A stretch of DNA of 64,000 nt, taken from positions 62,001 through 126,000 of the forward strand of contig NZ_NWUW01000011.1 in the NCBI RefSeq assembly GCF_002746455.1, given 5' to 3'. Made by a program: the position numbers and the translations under genes. The notes under the pieces were generated by a model, which searched no databases, had not been told where the DNA came from, and saw only the letters and a list, made by a program, of their open reading frames with translations. This DNA comes from Bacillus fungorum. Lineage in GTDB: Bacteria > Bacillota > Bacilli > Bacillales > Bacillaceae_G. This document shows positions 1 through 8,373 of this stretch, piece after piece; position 1 is the first letter of the stretch; every line of letters starts with the position of its first letter.

Positions 1-1229
1 AATCCCAAGTTTTCACCGTACTGCTTTAAAGCTGGTAATAAGCCTTTTTCTAAACCTGCCGGACGAAGCTGCCAAATTAATGTTCTCATTTCCTTTAAAG
101 CTCCTTGCGCTAGTTCACGCATCTCATGCAAAGATTGATCAACCTTTTCATTTTGACCTTTTAAAACAGCTTCAGCCCCTTTTGTCATAAAGGTTAATGA
201 AAATAATTTTTGCGAAACAGAATCATGTAAATCCCTTGCTAATCGGTTTCTTTCTTCCATTCGTACGAGTTCACGACGCTGTTCGTTTAATCTTAAATTC
301 TCTATTATTAATGAAACGTGATTCGATAATGCTTGAATTACATCTATTGTATTAACATCAAATTCCCCATTATTTAAACTAACACATAAAACACCAAATA
401 TACGATTTTGGATATGTATTGGTGTAGCAATAACAGCTCCATTTACATGTTTTAATAGAGCTAGCCCGCCTTGTTCTAACGCCTTATTTGCCGCTTCTTT
501 TACATCCTCTTGTAACTCTTCCTGACCATAAGAAGCCCGCAAAGATAACTCTATTTCTTCCCTAATAAAAAATGCCACTTGATTCCACTGAAATACTTCA
601 CCTACGTGATTTACCACTTTTTCAGGTAATATATTAAACTTATGAATCGTTTTTAAAGCTTGAATAAACCGCTCCAATTTCACATAATAATGTGCTCTTC
701 GCTTTTCATTTTCATATAATTTTGTTCGCTTTAAGGCCGTCCCGATTTGGAAAGCAACTGATTGGAGCAATACTAATTCTTCTTCCGAAAAATGTGTTTT
801 ACCTGGGCTAGCTACATTTAAAACACCAAATTTCTCTCCTCCAGCCTTTAAAGGAACCGTAGCATGATGAAGGATTCCTTCTGTATCTCCCCAATTATAT
901 TCAATTGCATTATTAATTCTTTTACATTCAATAATATTAACTGCCCGCTCTAATTTCCCATCCACAAAGCCACGTAAACACCAACACTCACCTTCACACA
1001 TCGGGCGTTTGTTTTCATATGTAAGTGCCTCTGGTAACTGGTAATCGATCAACTTTGTATATTTCCCATTTTCATCTGCAAGAAAAATCCAGCCCGTCGT
1101 TAGACCTGTTACACTGAGCAATTTTTCTAACACCGCTTGCAGTACATGATACATATCATTTGATGTATTTAATGTTTCTGCAATTTCTTTTAATATAACT
1201 AATTCATTTGTACGATTCTCTTGAAACAT
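1..1229 (-). CDS. GAF-domain sensor histidine kinase (YhcY/AirS-like), 3' end cut by window
   Basis: The frame starts at ATG 1229 behind AGGAGA and runs off the left edge after about 409 codons. No membrane segment is seen, so it is probably a cytoplasmic kinase. Two GAF-like regions (about residues 20-160 and 190-310) precede a HisKA_3 dimerisation region with the motif ARDLHDSVSQK, phospho-acceptor His335. The first GAF carries four cysteines, C78, C82, C84 and C102. This resembles the arrangement in Staphylococcus AirS (YhcS), whose GAF domain holds a redox-active iron-sulfur cluster, and B. subtilis YhcY is a similar kinase. The partner response regulator would lie beyond the window. Kinase identity is clear; oxygen or redox sensing is inferred from the cysteines. 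Confidence 0.85.
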   Translation of the reverse strand, partial: MFQENRTNELVILKEIAETLNTSNDMYHVLQAVLEKLLSVTGLTTGWIFLADENGKYTKLIDYQLPEALTYENKRPMCEGECWCLRGFVDGKLERAVNIIECKRINNAIEYNWGDTEGILHHATVPLKAGGEKFGVLNVASPGKTHFSEEELVLLQSVAFQIGTALKRTKLYENEKRRAHYYVKLERFIQALKTIHKFNILPEKVVNHVGEVFQWNQVAFFIREEIELSLRASYGQEELQEDVKEAANKALEQGGLALLKHVNGAVIATPIHIQNRIFGVLCVSLNNGEFDVNTIDVIQALSNHVSLIIENLRLNEQRRELVRMEERNRLARDLHDSVSQKLFSLTFMTKGAEAVLKGQNEKVDQSLHEMRELAQGALKEMRTLIWQLRPAGLEKGLLPALKQYGENLG

Positions 1230-1290
1230 AATTCGTCTCCTACATACAAGATTTTAAATAGCTCCTCAAATAAATCATCTACTTTTCACT

Positions 1291-1318
1291 TTGTACTTAT
1301 TCATAACATTGATATAAT
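1291..1318 (+). promoter_or_regulatory. Sigma-A-type promoter for pdxK
   Basis: A -35 element TTGTAC (1291-1296) and a perfect -10 TATAAT (1313-1318) are separated by 16 bases, upstream of the pdxK start at 1364. The -10 lies in an interrupted inverted repeat (about 1311-1346) that could act as an operator or as a 5' UTR hairpin. A strong Shine-Dalgarno GAGGGGGC follows at 1349-1356. Confidence 0.6.
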
Positions 1319-1363
1319 GGTGAAAACATAGTTTTCATTATATCACCTGAGGGGGCTTTCATA

Positions 1364-2188
1364 ATGACATTAAATAAAGCACTTACTATCGCTGGTTCTG
1401 ACACAAGTGGCGGTGCTGGTATACAAGCAGATTTAAAAACATTCCAAGAACTTGGTGTATACGGCATGACATCTCTTACGACAATCGTAACGATGGATCC
1501 ACATAACGGTTGGGCACATAACGTATTCCCAATCCCAGCTTCTACATTAAAACCACAGTTAGAAACGACAATTGAAGGTGTTGGAGTAGATGCTTTAAAA
1601 ACGGGTATGCTTGGATCAGTAGAAATTATTGAAATGGTTGCAGAAACAATCGAAAAACATAATTTCAAAAATGTAGTAGTTGACCCTGTTATGGTATGTA
1701 AAGGTGCTGATGAAGCATTACATCCTGAAACGAATGATTGCTTACGTGACGTTCTTGTTCCAAAAGCATTAGTTGTAACACCGAACTTATTTGAAGCTTA
1801 CCAATTAAGTGGTGTAAAGATTAATTCTCTTGAAGACATGAAAGAAGCAGCGAAAAAAATTCACGCTTTAGGTGCGAAATACGTCCTAATTAAAGGCGGT
1901 AGCAAACTTGGTACGGAAGCTGCAATCGACGTCCTATATGATGGAGAAACATTCGATCTTCTAGAATCAGAAAAAATTGATACGACAAATACACACGGCG
2001 CAGGTTGCACATATTCTGCTGCAATTACAGCAGAACTTGCAAAAGGAAAATCTGTGAAAGAAGCGGTAAAAACAGCTAAAGAATTTATCACAGCTGCTAT
2101 CCGTTATTCATTCAAGATCAACGAGTACGTAGGCCCGACTCATCATGGTGCATACCGTAAATTCGTTGCATCGAAAGAACTTGTCTAA
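1364..2188 (+). CDS. pdxK: Pyridoxine/pyridoxal kinase of the ThiD family
   Basis: This 274-residue protein belongs to the ribokinase-like HMP/pyridoxine kinase family. It phosphorylates pyridoxine, pyridoxal or hydroxymethylpyrimidine with ATP in the vitamin B6 salvage pathway. The N-terminal AGSDTSGGAGIQADLK motif is the family substrate site, and the C-terminal NTHGAGCTYSA motif (around residue 210) holds the catalytic base and anion hole. Length and sequence match B. subtilis PdxK (formerly YwdB/ThiD), which acts mainly on B6 vitamers. It is a single-gene unit with its own promoter and terminator. Thiamin-pathway HMP kinase activity is the alternative reading. Confidence 0.92.
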   Translation: MTLNKALTIAGSDTSGGAGIQADLKTFQELGVYGMTSLTTIVTMDPHNGWAHNVFPIPASTLKPQLETTIEGVGVDALKTGMLGSVEIIEMVAETIEKHNFKNVVVDPVMVCKGADEALHPETNDCLRDVLVPKALVVTPNLFEAYQLSGVKINSLEDMKEAAKKIHALGAKYVLIKGGSKLGTEAAIDVLYDGETFDLLESEKIDTTNTHGAGCTYSAAITAELAKGKSVKEAVKTAKEFITAAIRYSFKINEYVGPTHHGAYRKFVASKELV

Positions 2189-2198
2189 CATATAAATG

Positions 2199-2242
2199 AA
2201 AACACCCACAGAGGAAATATATTTCCTCTGTGGGTGTTTTTT
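2199..2242. terminator. Bidirectional terminator between pdxK and the diguanylate cyclase gene
   Basis: A perfect inverted repeat at 2201-2238 has arms AACACCCACAGAGGAAAT and its complement. It is flanked by A and T runs, so it can stop pdxK on the plus strand and the converging gene on the minus strand. Confidence 0.9.
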
Positions 2243-2274
2243 AATAACCTTTATATCTTCCAGTCATCTTATCT

Positions 2275-3333
2275 TTAAGATACAGAACTAACCTGATTTC
2301 TGCCATTTCTTTTGGAGTAATATAACGCGTCATCAGCAGCTTGAATAAATTGCTCCGGTGATGCTTCATATACCGAAATTCCTACTGAAACTGTAACTTT
2401 TATTTTTGTTCCATTTAATAATTGGAATGAATTTTTTTCAACAGCTGTGCGAACTTGTTCCCCCATACGCATTCCATAAGCTAATCCCTTCTGCGGTATC
2501 AAAAGCGCAAACTCCTCTCCACCCTTTCGAAAGGCCAAACCTGGAAACGTTGAAACTTCTCGTAAAATACGTCCTATTTGTTTTAATACTTCATCTCCTG
2601 CTGGATGCCCATACGTATCATTTACACACTTAAAATGATCAATATCTATAAGTAGTAAACAAAGCGAATCATTTTTCATGCGTTTATTACTAATATGACG
2701 ATTCATCTCTAAATAAAACTGTCTTACGTTTCCTAAACCTGTCAATGCGTCTATCGTTGCATATTGCTTCATCGTTTGAAATAACTCATTGGATTGTAAA
2801 ACGTAATTTGCACTTATGAATGTTATGTAGCCTGTAATAATACTAGAAATTAAATATAATCCCACTATGTTAATATCTTTAATTAACCATATATATATTG
2901 AGGGGACTAGAATAGACAAAATATATGTATGTAACCATAACCATTTTTCTCCTAGAGAAAGATTTAGACGCGAAATAAAGATACTACCTACTCCTATCGC
3001 AATAAGTGTATAAAAGGCTACTTGAGACGCTAATGAATAATCCATGAATACTAACCTAGTTACTAAAATCATACTAACAGTTATAGTACTCGCTATTGGT
3101 CCTCCAATTATAACGGCTAGAATAACAGCTAAGTAGCGTAAATCCAATAGGCTGGTACCAACATGAACACCGAAATACATTAGTAATATACCTAATATCC
3201 CAGTAAAAATACCTACTACACATTTCTGCCAAAAAGAGAATCCTTCTTTTAACGGTTTATCTCTTAAAAGCTGACCTCCAACAAAAATAAAGGAAAGAAT
3301 AATTGTTGTGTTTACAAATAAATCCCTTAACAT
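2275..3333 (-). CDS. Membrane diguanylate cyclase (5TMR_LYT - GGDEF)
   Basis: The 352-residue protein has about six hydrophobic segments in residues 5-180, resembling the 5TM receptor LYT sensor domain. A GGDEF domain follows, with signature GGEEF at 271-275 and the preceding motifs DALTGLGN and LLIDIDHFKCVND. It should condense two GTP into cyclic di-GMP at the inner membrane face. The RxxD inhibitory site normally five residues before GGEEF is absent (TFPG instead), so product feedback at that site is not expected. The start ATG 3333 has GGGAGC upstream. It is a lone gene converging on pdxK. The signal it senses cannot be told from sequence. Confidence 0.9.
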   Translation of the reverse strand: MLRDLFVNTTIILSFIFVGGQLLRDKPLKEGFSFWQKCVVGIFTGILGILLMYFGVHVGTSLLDLRYLAVILAVIIGGPIASTITVSMILVTRLVFMDYSLASQVAFYTLIAIGVGSIFISRLNLSLGEKWLWLHTYILSILVPSIYIWLIKDINIVGLYLISSIITGYITFISANYVLQSNELFQTMKQYATIDALTGLGNVRQFYLEMNRHISNKRMKNDSLCLLLIDIDHFKCVNDTYGHPAGDEVLKQIGRILREVSTFPGLAFRKGGEEFALLIPQKGLAYGMRMGEQVRTAVEKNSFQLLNGTKIKVTVSVGISVYEASPEQFIQAADDALYYSKRNGRNQVSSVS

Positions 3334-3426
3334 AAAATAAGCTCCCTACTTTTTCGTCTATACCTTTCCTTATTTTATTGTATACGAAATCCCTATAATT
3401 CCCAAATCTTTTCATTTATCTTTTTC

Positions 3427-3442
3427 TGTTCCACGTGAAACA
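3427..3442. promoter_or_regulatory. parS centromere site (ParB/Spo0J binding)
   Basis: The 16-bp sequence TGTTCCACGTGAAACA matches the Bacillus parS consensus TGTTNCACGTGAAACA at every defined position. It lies in the short non-coding gap between the diguanylate cyclase gene and the ybdD terminator. ParB (Spo0J) loads on such sites, spreads and recruits SMC for origin segregation. The nearby wal and dnaB genes show the locus is origin-proximal, where parS sites cluster. Confidence 0.9.
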
Positions 3443-3451
3443 GAAAAAATA

Positions 3452-3480
3452 AAAAAGGACGAAATTTCGTCCCTTTTTTA
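3452..3480 (-). terminator. Terminator of the cstA-ybdD unit
   Basis: The inverted repeat GGACGAAATTTCGTCC (3457-3472) is flanked by A and T runs directly after the ybdD stop codon. Confidence 0.85.
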
Positions 3481-3684
3481 TTAACAACAACGTGATATTT
3501 TTCCGCCCTTTGCATTAAATCTAGCTTCTTGCGCCTCAGCGAAAAATTGCTTTTGACATACAACTTCTTCTTCTGGATGATGCTTTTTCATATGCTCTAC
3601 ATATGTTTCATAGCTCGGTACCCCAACAAGTAAACTAATAAAGTGTTTCCTTTGTCCCCATACTTGCTGTAGCCTTTTAAGCAT
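3481..3684 (-). CDS. ybdD: YbdD/YjiX family small protein (DUF466)
   Basis: A short basic soluble protein of 67 residues from ATG 3684 (MLKRLQQVWGQ) with the family pattern PSYETYVEHMKKHHP and a C-terminal Cys pair. I chose ATG 3684 over the in-frame ATG 3705 because AGGA sits six bases upstream and the length fits the family. The start overlaps the last codons of cstA, giving translational coupling. YbdD/YjiX proteins are nearly always encoded directly after CstA-type transporters and are thought to assist them. The molecular function is unknown. Confidence 0.85.
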   Translation of the reverse strand: MLKRLQQVWGQRKHFISLLVGVPSYETYVEHMKKHHPEEEVVCQKQFFAEAQEARFNAKGGKISRCC

Positions 3685-5752
3685 AGTTCCTCGACTCACT
3701 TTCATCTCTAGGTATATATGGTGCCTCTTTTAACGGCATCGGCTTATTTCTTAATACTTGAATCCAAATTCGAATTGCAGAAATTAATACAGCGATTACA
3801 ACTATCATAAAAATCCCGCAAAGTGCTGCATCAATATAATCATTGAAAATAATTTGCTTCATTTGAGCGACATTTTTAGCTGGTGCTAACACTTTACCCT
3901 CATCTAATGCTCCCTGAAACACCTTTGCGTGGGATAGAAATCCTATTTTAGGATTTTCATGAAATAACTTTTGATAACCCGCCGTCATCGTTACAATAAG
4001 CAATCCGACAGTTGGAATAAGTGTCACCCAAACATATGCCTTTTTCCCCATTTTGAACAAAATTGTCGTTCCAAGTAATAATGCAATACCCGCTAACATT
4101 TGGTTTGCAATGCCGAAAAGTGGCCATAATGTATTAATTCCACCAAGTGGATCTACTACCCCTTGGTATAAGAAATAACCCCATCCTAATACGCATAACG
4201 TTGTAGCTATTACATTCGCTAATGTAGAATCCGTTTTCGCAAATGGCTTATATACATGCCCTAAAATATCTTGAATCATAAATCGGCCTACACGCGTTCC
4301 AGCATCAATCGTTGTTAAAATGAATAGCGCTTCAAAGAGAATCGCAAAATGATACCAAAATGCCATCATGGCCGTTCCACCTATTACTTGTGAGAAAATA
4401 TATGCCATACCTATCGCTAACGTTGGTGCACCACCCGTACGTGATAAAATCGTTTGCTCTCCAACGTTTATCGCAAGGTCTTTTAGTTCATTTGGTGTAA
4501 TAGCAAATCCCCATGAAGAAATAACTTGAGCTGCCTGCGAGACATCGGTACCGATAAGCGCTGCGGGACTATTAATTGCAAAATAAGTTCCTGGTGTTAA
4601 TACACAAGCTGCAATCATCGCCATCGCCGCTACAAACGACTCCATTAACATTGCTCCATAACCGATTGGCTGTGCGTGTCCCTCTTGTTCAATCATCTTT
4701 GGCGTTGTACCTGATGAAACAAGAGCATGGAATCCAGACACCGAACCACAAGCAATTGTAATAAATAAGAACGGGAATAAGTTTCCGGAGAACACAGGAC
4801 CAGTTCCATCGATAAATTTCGAAACTGCTGGCATTTGTAGCTCTGGTGCTACAATTAAAATACCAATTGCTAATCCAACAATTGTTCCGACTTTTAAAAA
4901 TGTGCTTAAATAATCACGCGGTGCTAAAAGCATCCAAACTGGTAATGCCGATGCGATAAATCCATATACAATAAGCATAATAGCAATTGTTTCACCGCTA
5001 AACGTGAACATACTTGCAAGCGCTGGATTTTCTGCTACATACTGTCCTCCAATAAGAGATAGTATAAGTAGAATAATTCCGATTACTGACCCTTCACCAA
5101 CCCTCCCAGGCCTAATGTAGCGCATGTATACTCCCATTAAAATAGCGATAGGAATCGTCGCCGCTATTGTGAACATTCCCCAAGGACTTCCAACAAGCGC
5201 CTTTACTACTACTAATGCTAATACCGCTAATAAAATAATCATAATGCCTAAAATACCTATCATTGCAATAAGCCCTGTAACAGGACCGATCTCATCTTTA
5301 ATCATTTCTCCTAATGATTTACCATTCCGTCTCATAGAAGCAAATAAAATTACAAAATCTTGTACAGCTCCAGCGACAACTACCCCAACAATAATCCATA
5401 TTGTCCCTGGTAAATATCCCATTTGTGCCGCCAAAATCGGTCCTACTAAAGGTCCTGCCCCAGCAATGGCTGCAAAATGATGTCCAAATAATACCCACTT
5501 ATTTGTTGGAACATAATCTTTTCCATCGTTTAAAGTATGGGCTGGTGTTTGCCGATTATTATCTAAACCAAATACCTTTCTCGCTATAAATCTACTATAA
5601 AAGCGATAAGCAACTGCATACACACATACCGCAGCTACTAAGAGCCACACGGCATTAATAGTTTCACCTTGTGATAAAGCTATTACACCAAAAGCACCTG
5701 CTCCTACTGCTGCAATAACTCCCCAAAGTAAAATCGACTTCAATGTTTTCAC
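3677..5752 (-). CDS. cstA: CstA family carbon-starvation / pyruvate transporter
   Basis: A polytopic membrane protein of about 691 residues with some 16 or more hydrophobic segments and family motifs GHHFAAIAGAGPLVGPI and SGFHALVSSGTTPKM. CstA proteins import peptides and, in enteric bacteria, pyruvate (BtsT and CstA). I chose the GTG at 5752 because GGGGGG lies about seven bases upstream; an earlier TTG (5767) has no ribosome site. The downstream ybdD overlaps its end. The 120-base gap to the regulator gene contains a small inverted repeat TCCTT-ATCATG-AAGGA (5821-5836) that could be an operator or weak terminator. Substrate is inferred from the family. Confidence 0.9.
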   Translation of the reverse strand: MKTLKSILLWGVIAAVGAGAFGVIALSQGETINAVWLLVAAVCVYAVAYRFYSRFIARKVFGLDNNRQTPAHTLNDGKDYVPTNKWVLFGHHFAAIAGAGPLVGPILAAQMGYLPGTIWIIVGVVVAGAVQDFVILFASMRRNGKSLGEMIKDEIGPVTGLIAMIGILGIMIILLAVLALVVVKALVGSPWGMFTIAATIPIAILMGVYMRYIRPGRVGEGSVIGIILLILSLIGGQYVAENPALASMFTFSGETIAIMLIVYGFIASALPVWMLLAPRDYLSTFLKVGTIVGLAIGILIVAPELQMPAVSKFIDGTGPVFSGNLFPFLFITIACGSVSGFHALVSSGTTPKMIEQEGHAQPIGYGAMLMESFVAAMAMIAACVLTPGTYFAINSPAALIGTDVSQAAQVISSWGFAITPNELKDLAINVGEQTILSRTGGAPTLAIGMAYIFSQVIGGTAMMAFWYHFAILFEALFILTTIDAGTRVGRFMIQDILGHVYKPFAKTDSTLANVIATTLCVLGWGYFLYQGVVDPLGGINTLWPLFGIANQMLAGIALLLGTTILFKMGKKAYVWVTLIPTVGLLIVTMTAGYQKLFHENPKIGFLSHAKVFQGALDEGKVLAPAKNVAQMKQIIFNDYIDAALCGIFMIVVIAVLISAIRIWIQVLRNKPMPLKEAPYIPRDESESRNYA

Positions 5753-5873
5753 ATACAATCCCCCCAATACTATTTCTTAGTGGGATTGTACTAAATTTTC
5801 TGAATATTTAATTTGAATCCTCCTTATCATGAAGGATTTTTAGGTTATCATGTTAAAATTTTCGCATTATCTG

Positions 5874-6590
5874 CTATAATTCAATTTTATTCCGAAGCTT
5901 TTTCACATAATTCCGACTAACCGGAATCGGTTGCTCATCATATTTATCTAAATAAAGATTATATGTGCCATTATAATAAGGCTTTAATTCTTGTACATAT
6001 GACATATTAATTAAATAACTTTTATGTACGCGTAAAAAATCATATACATTTAGCTTATTTTCCAGTTCCTGAAGTGTATATGTTGAAATATACTGATTAT
6101 TTGTTGTATAAATTGAAACCGTTTTGTTTTCCTTATTTTTGCTTACATATACAATATCTTCAGGGAAAATGTACCTAATTCCCTCTTGACCTTCTATCGG
6201 TAGTTTTCGCAAATAACTCTTTGCTTTCTCGCCTTGCTCTTTCACCATTCTATATAAAAGGAATTGCAAATCTTCTTCACGAAATGGGCGTAGTAAATAA
6301 TAAAATGCTTGAAAACGAAATGCCGTAATGGACTCTTCTATATCTTCACCCATAAAAATAAATTTCGTATAACAATTTACTTCCCGTAATAAACTCGCGT
6401 ATTCAAAACCCGTTCCCTCTATTAATTTTGAATTTAAAAAAACAAAATCTGGTGTGTGCTTTTTCATGATAAATAATGATTCTGTTCCTGTATTTGCTTC
6501 AAAACATTCTACATTCCTTATATTTTCAGTAAATTTTTCAGCTAAACTTCTTCGCTCTTCTACTTCTTCCATGACCAGTAAAATTTTCAT
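5874..6590 (-). CDS. LytTR-family transcription regulator with degenerate receiver domain
   Basis: The 238-residue protein has a receiver-like N-terminal half (1-120) and a LytTR DNA-binding half (about 140-238, with FLRVHKSYLIN and PVSRNYVKKL). The receiver has lost key residues: the usual phospho-acceptor Asp is Asn53 (VFLNSKL), the conserved Lys is Arg101 (LLRPF), and the usual Thr/Ser is replaced in FMGEDIEE. Acidic E8-E9 replace the usual Asp pair. ATG 6590 is preferred over GTG 6602 because AGGTGG lies eight bases upstream. It sits directly upstream of cstA on the same strand with no sensor kinase beside it, so it probably controls cstA. That role is inference. Confidence 0.85.
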   Translation of the reverse strand: MKILLVMEEVEERRSLAEKFTENIRNVECFEANTGTESLFIMKKHTPDFVFLNSKLIEGTGFEYASLLREVNCYTKFIFMGEDIEESITAFRFQAFYYLLRPFREEDLQFLLYRMVKEQGEKAKSYLRKLPIEGQEGIRYIFPEDIVYVSKNKENKTVSIYTTNNQYISTYTLQELENKLNVYDFLRVHKSYLINMSYVQELKPYYNGTYNLYLDKYDEQPIPVSRNYVKKLRNKIEL

Positions 6591-6689
6591 TTCTACAACC
6601 ACCTAATTCTTTTGTCCGTATGTCTTGTTGTATACATTCGCTTTTATAAGGAACATTCCCTTTTTTCTTACTATACCATTATTTATCTA

Positions 6690-6724
6690 AAAAAACAGAA
6701 AAAAGGGAACCATCACGGTTCCCC
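6690..6724 (-). terminator. Candidate terminator downstream of naiP
   Basis: Arms GGGAACC (6705-6711) and GGTTCCC (6717-6723) are followed on the minus strand by a T-rich run. It lies about 150 bases after the naiP stop, beyond repeat copy A. Confidence 0.55.
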
Positions 6725-6732
6725 CTGCCCTT

Positions 6733-6868
6733 TTATTCCATTATTTGTAGGCAGTAAAACTCACACTGCAAGACTCGCTGAATGCGAAGAAATGAGGTGC
6801 AAGTCTTACTATCATAGTGTGGGCCAAAAATCAAGTGGGAATACATCTCTCACTAATTAAAGTTTCAC
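6733..6868. repeat. Interspersed repeat, bcr-like, copy A
   Basis: This non-coding segment resembles 8188-8340 by eye. Shared blocks in the same order include ATTTG..GGCAGTAA, a GAAGAA block, and a region ending in AATCAA.GG and CTCACT. Short dispersed repeats of this kind (bcr elements) are known from the B. cereus group; assignment to a named bcr family was not possible. The copy overlaps the 3' end of naiP by a few bases at most. Confidence 0.5.
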
Positions 6869-6869
6869 C

Positions 6870-8069
6870 TTATACTAATTCTCGTTGCTTCGTTTCTTGC
6901 CCAAGTATAATTACAGCAAATACACCAATTAAAATTGATCCACAGAAAATCGTAAATATTAGTGATAGTGAAGCCTGTGAAGCAACTAAATATCCTACTA
7001 ATAGCGGCCCAAGGATACCACCAATACGGCCGAATGCCGCAGCCATCCCTGCGCCTGTACCACGAATAACTGTTGGATACTGTTCAGGTGTATAAGCATA
7101 TAATGCACCCCAAGCACCTAAATTAAAGAAGGATAGTAACATGCCTGCTACGATTAATACTGTTAATGACTCCGCCACTCCAAACAAGTAAGCACTGCAC
7201 GCTGTACCAATTAAATACGTAACTAAAACAAACTTACGACCAAGACGTTCAATAAACCAAGCAGCTGTGAAATACCCTGGCAATTGAGCTAACGTCATAA
7301 TAAGTACGTATTGGAAACTTTTTATTAAACTAAATCCTTTTAATACCATTACACTAGGTAACCAAAGGAACATCCCATAATAGGAAAAGACAACAGAAAA
7401 CCATAGAATCCATAACATAATTGTTGCCTTACGATATTCCCCAGACCAAACTGATTTTATATTTTCAATAACGGATGGTCTTTTTTCAACCTTTTGGAAG
7501 CTTGGGGAATCCGGTAAATTCCATCTTAAATATAAAGCATATAGTGCTGGAACCGCACTCAATACCATTGCAACTTCCCAACCATATTTCGGAATAACAA
7601 AATACGAGATAAGAGCTGCAATTAGCCATCCACCAGCCCAAAAACTTTCTAATAGCACAACTATTTTGCCACGTTCATGTGCTTCAACACTCTCTGATAC
7701 TAATGTAGAAGCAACTGGAAGCTCTCCGCCAAGCCCCATACCAATTAAAAATCGTAAAACAAGGAACATCGCAAGTGTTGTCGTTAAAGCAGTTAAACCA
7801 CTACCGATAGAAAATAGTAATAATGTAATAATAAAGACTGATTTCCGCCCTATTTTATCTGATAGTATTCCAAAAACGAGCGCTCCGACTGCCATACCAA
7901 TTGAATTAATGCTGCCTATCCAGCCCATTTCTTGCGTACTTAATCCCCAATCTTTTTGCAACGCTACCATTACAAATGAAAGCATTCCAACGTCCATTGC
8001 ATCAAATAACCATCCAAGCCCTGCTATGCCAAGTAGCTTTCGCTTCGAAATTTCTTTCACCTTACCCAC
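6870..8069 (-). CDS. naiP: MFS niacin permease (NiaP/YceI type)
   Basis: A 399-residue major facilitator with 12 predicted membrane segments, the motif GILSDKIGRKSVF between TM2 and TM3, and LRFLIGMGLGGELPVAS in TM4. From memory it reads as a close relative of B. subtilis YceI (NiaP), which imports nicotinate or nicotinamide. Start is GTG 8069, behind GGAGGA with good spacing. A NiaR-like motif overlaps the 5' UTR, supporting a niacin role. It is a lone gene flanked on both sides by related repeats. An aromatic-acid or other sugar-porter-family substrate is the alternative. Confidence 0.82.
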   Translation of the reverse strand: MGKVKEISKRKLLGIAGLGWLFDAMDVGMLSFVMVALQKDWGLSTQEMGWIGSINSIGMAVGALVFGILSDKIGRKSVFIITLLLFSIGSGLTALTTTLAMFLVLRFLIGMGLGGELPVASTLVSESVEAHERGKIVVLLESFWAGGWLIAALISYFVIPKYGWEVAMVLSAVPALYALYLRWNLPDSPSFQKVEKRPSVIENIKSVWSGEYRKATIMLWILWFSVVFSYYGMFLWLPSVMVLKGFSLIKSFQYVLIMTLAQLPGYFTAAWFIERLGRKFVLVTYLIGTACSAYLFGVAESLTVLIVAGMLLSFFNLGAWGALYAYTPEQYPTVIRGTGAGMAAAFGRIGGILGPLLVGYLVASQASLSLIFTIFCGSILIGVFAVIILGQETKQRELV

Positions 8070-8083
8070 AAGAAGTCCTCCTT

Positions 8084-8102
8084 ACACAGCTGTCTTTACA
8101 CA
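8084..8102 (-). promoter_or_regulatory. Candidate NiaR (YrxA) operator at naiP
   Basis: ACACAGCTGTCTTTACACA lies between a likely minus-strand promoter (TTTACT and TAAAAT, 17 bases apart) and the naiP Shine-Dalgarno. It resembles the ACAC-CTGTCTT-ACAC pattern I recall for niacin-responsive NiaR repressor sites. A second inverted repeat, ACACAT/ATGTGT, adjoins it (8099-8118). This assignment is from memory and needs a motif scan. Confidence 0.4.
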
Positions 8103-8187
8103 TCATTTTACATGTGTGAATTGTATAAGTAAAATACTTTCGTGTAAAAAATTCTCCTTCATCATTCCCAAAAGATAAAATACTTAT

Positions 8188-8340
8188 CCCACTATTTGAG
8201 GGCAGTAAGACCCCCGCCTCAAAATTCAGCTGGAGCAAAGAAGGTAAATTGAAAATGCACTACCTGCCATTAAACGCCGAATTAGTGAAGGTCCACAATC
8301 AATGGTAGATGAACAAAACCTCACTTTATCAAAAATGACC
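8188..8340. repeat. Interspersed repeat, bcr-like, copy B
   Basis: This is the better preserved copy, starting CCCACTATTTGAGGGCAGTA and ending near AAACCTCACTTTATC. It fills most of the gap between naiP and tagA and contains no plausible coding frame. See copy A at 6733-6868. Confidence 0.55.
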
Positions 8341-8345
8341 AAATA

Positions 8346-8373
8346 AAAAAGTAGCGATAGAACGCTACTTTTT
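8346..8373 (-). terminator. Terminator of the GT4-tagA unit
   Basis: Arms AAAAAGTAGCG (8346-8356) and CGCTACTTTTT (8363-8373) overlap the tagA stop codon and form a stem with a T tail on the minus strand. Confidence 0.88.
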
